DNA from: JAMCXS01 sp964459065
GTDB lineage: Bacteria > Acidobacteriota > Terriglobia > UBA7540
Assembly: GCA_964459065.1 (NCBI GenBank)
Contig: CAYWMN010000256.1
Coordinates: 1-5,170, forward strand
Direction: 5' to 3'
Length of the DNA stretch: 5,170 nucleotides
Shown here: positions 5,162-5,170 of the stretch, in pieces
Layout of the letters: each line of letters begins with the position of its first letter
How positions within the stretch are numbered: the first letter of the stretch is position 1
Notes under the pieces: model-generated
Databases searched by the model: none
Told to the model about the DNA's origin: nothing
What the model saw: the letters and a program-made list of their open reading frames with translations, nothing else
Position numbers and translations under genes: made by a program

Positions 5162-5170
5162 TATGAGAGC

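Overview
The window is a stretch of ordinary bacterial chromosome, moderately GC-rich, with six protein genes, Shine-Dalgarno-led starts and sigma70-like promoter elements. The form of the HU protein (short basic N-terminal extension, RNPQTG arm, PPKKK tail), together with GH15, PhyH and dihaem peroxidase genes, fits Acidobacteriota or a related soil or subsurface lineage. This is an inference from protein style only. There are no RNA genes, insertion sequences, CRISPR arrays or phage genes that I can see.

Layout. 1-834 (+) is the C-terminal half of a GH15 glucoamylase/trehalase-type glycoside hydrolase, cut by the left edge. 835-1143 is a convergent gap with a strong 12-bp hairpin and two further inverted repeats. 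1144-1443 (-) is an HU-family nucleoid protein with a clear promoter at 1504-1532. 1444-1828 is a divergent control region with an imperfect palindrome, a hairpin and a likely extended -10 promoter. It leads into a complete phytanoyl-CoA dioxygenase-family Fe(II)/2-oxoglutarate oxygenase at 1829-2638 (+). 2639-2749 is a convergent gap with two abutting inverted repeats. 2750-3106 and 3141-3599 (both -) form a two-gene unit: a small membrane-anchored protein of unknown function, followed by a stand-alone CheY-like receiver domain that has lost part of its switch machinery. 3860-4897 (-) is an exported dihaem cytochrome c peroxidase with all expected haem and catalytic residues. 4912-5170 is its upstream region, ending in a Shine-Dalgarno-like sequence that may serve a plus-strand gene starting just past the edge.

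How the genes relate. There is no single pathway. Glucan breakdown, DNA architecture, 2-oxoglutarate oxygenation, a small signalling pair and periplasmic peroxide removal appear to be separate transcription units. The only likely operon is the membrane protein plus receiver pair, and it is the least understood part of the window. I see no convincing evidence of a large undescribed system. The best leads are that pair, the hairpin-rich region downstream of HU, and the palindrome in the HU/PhyH divergent region.
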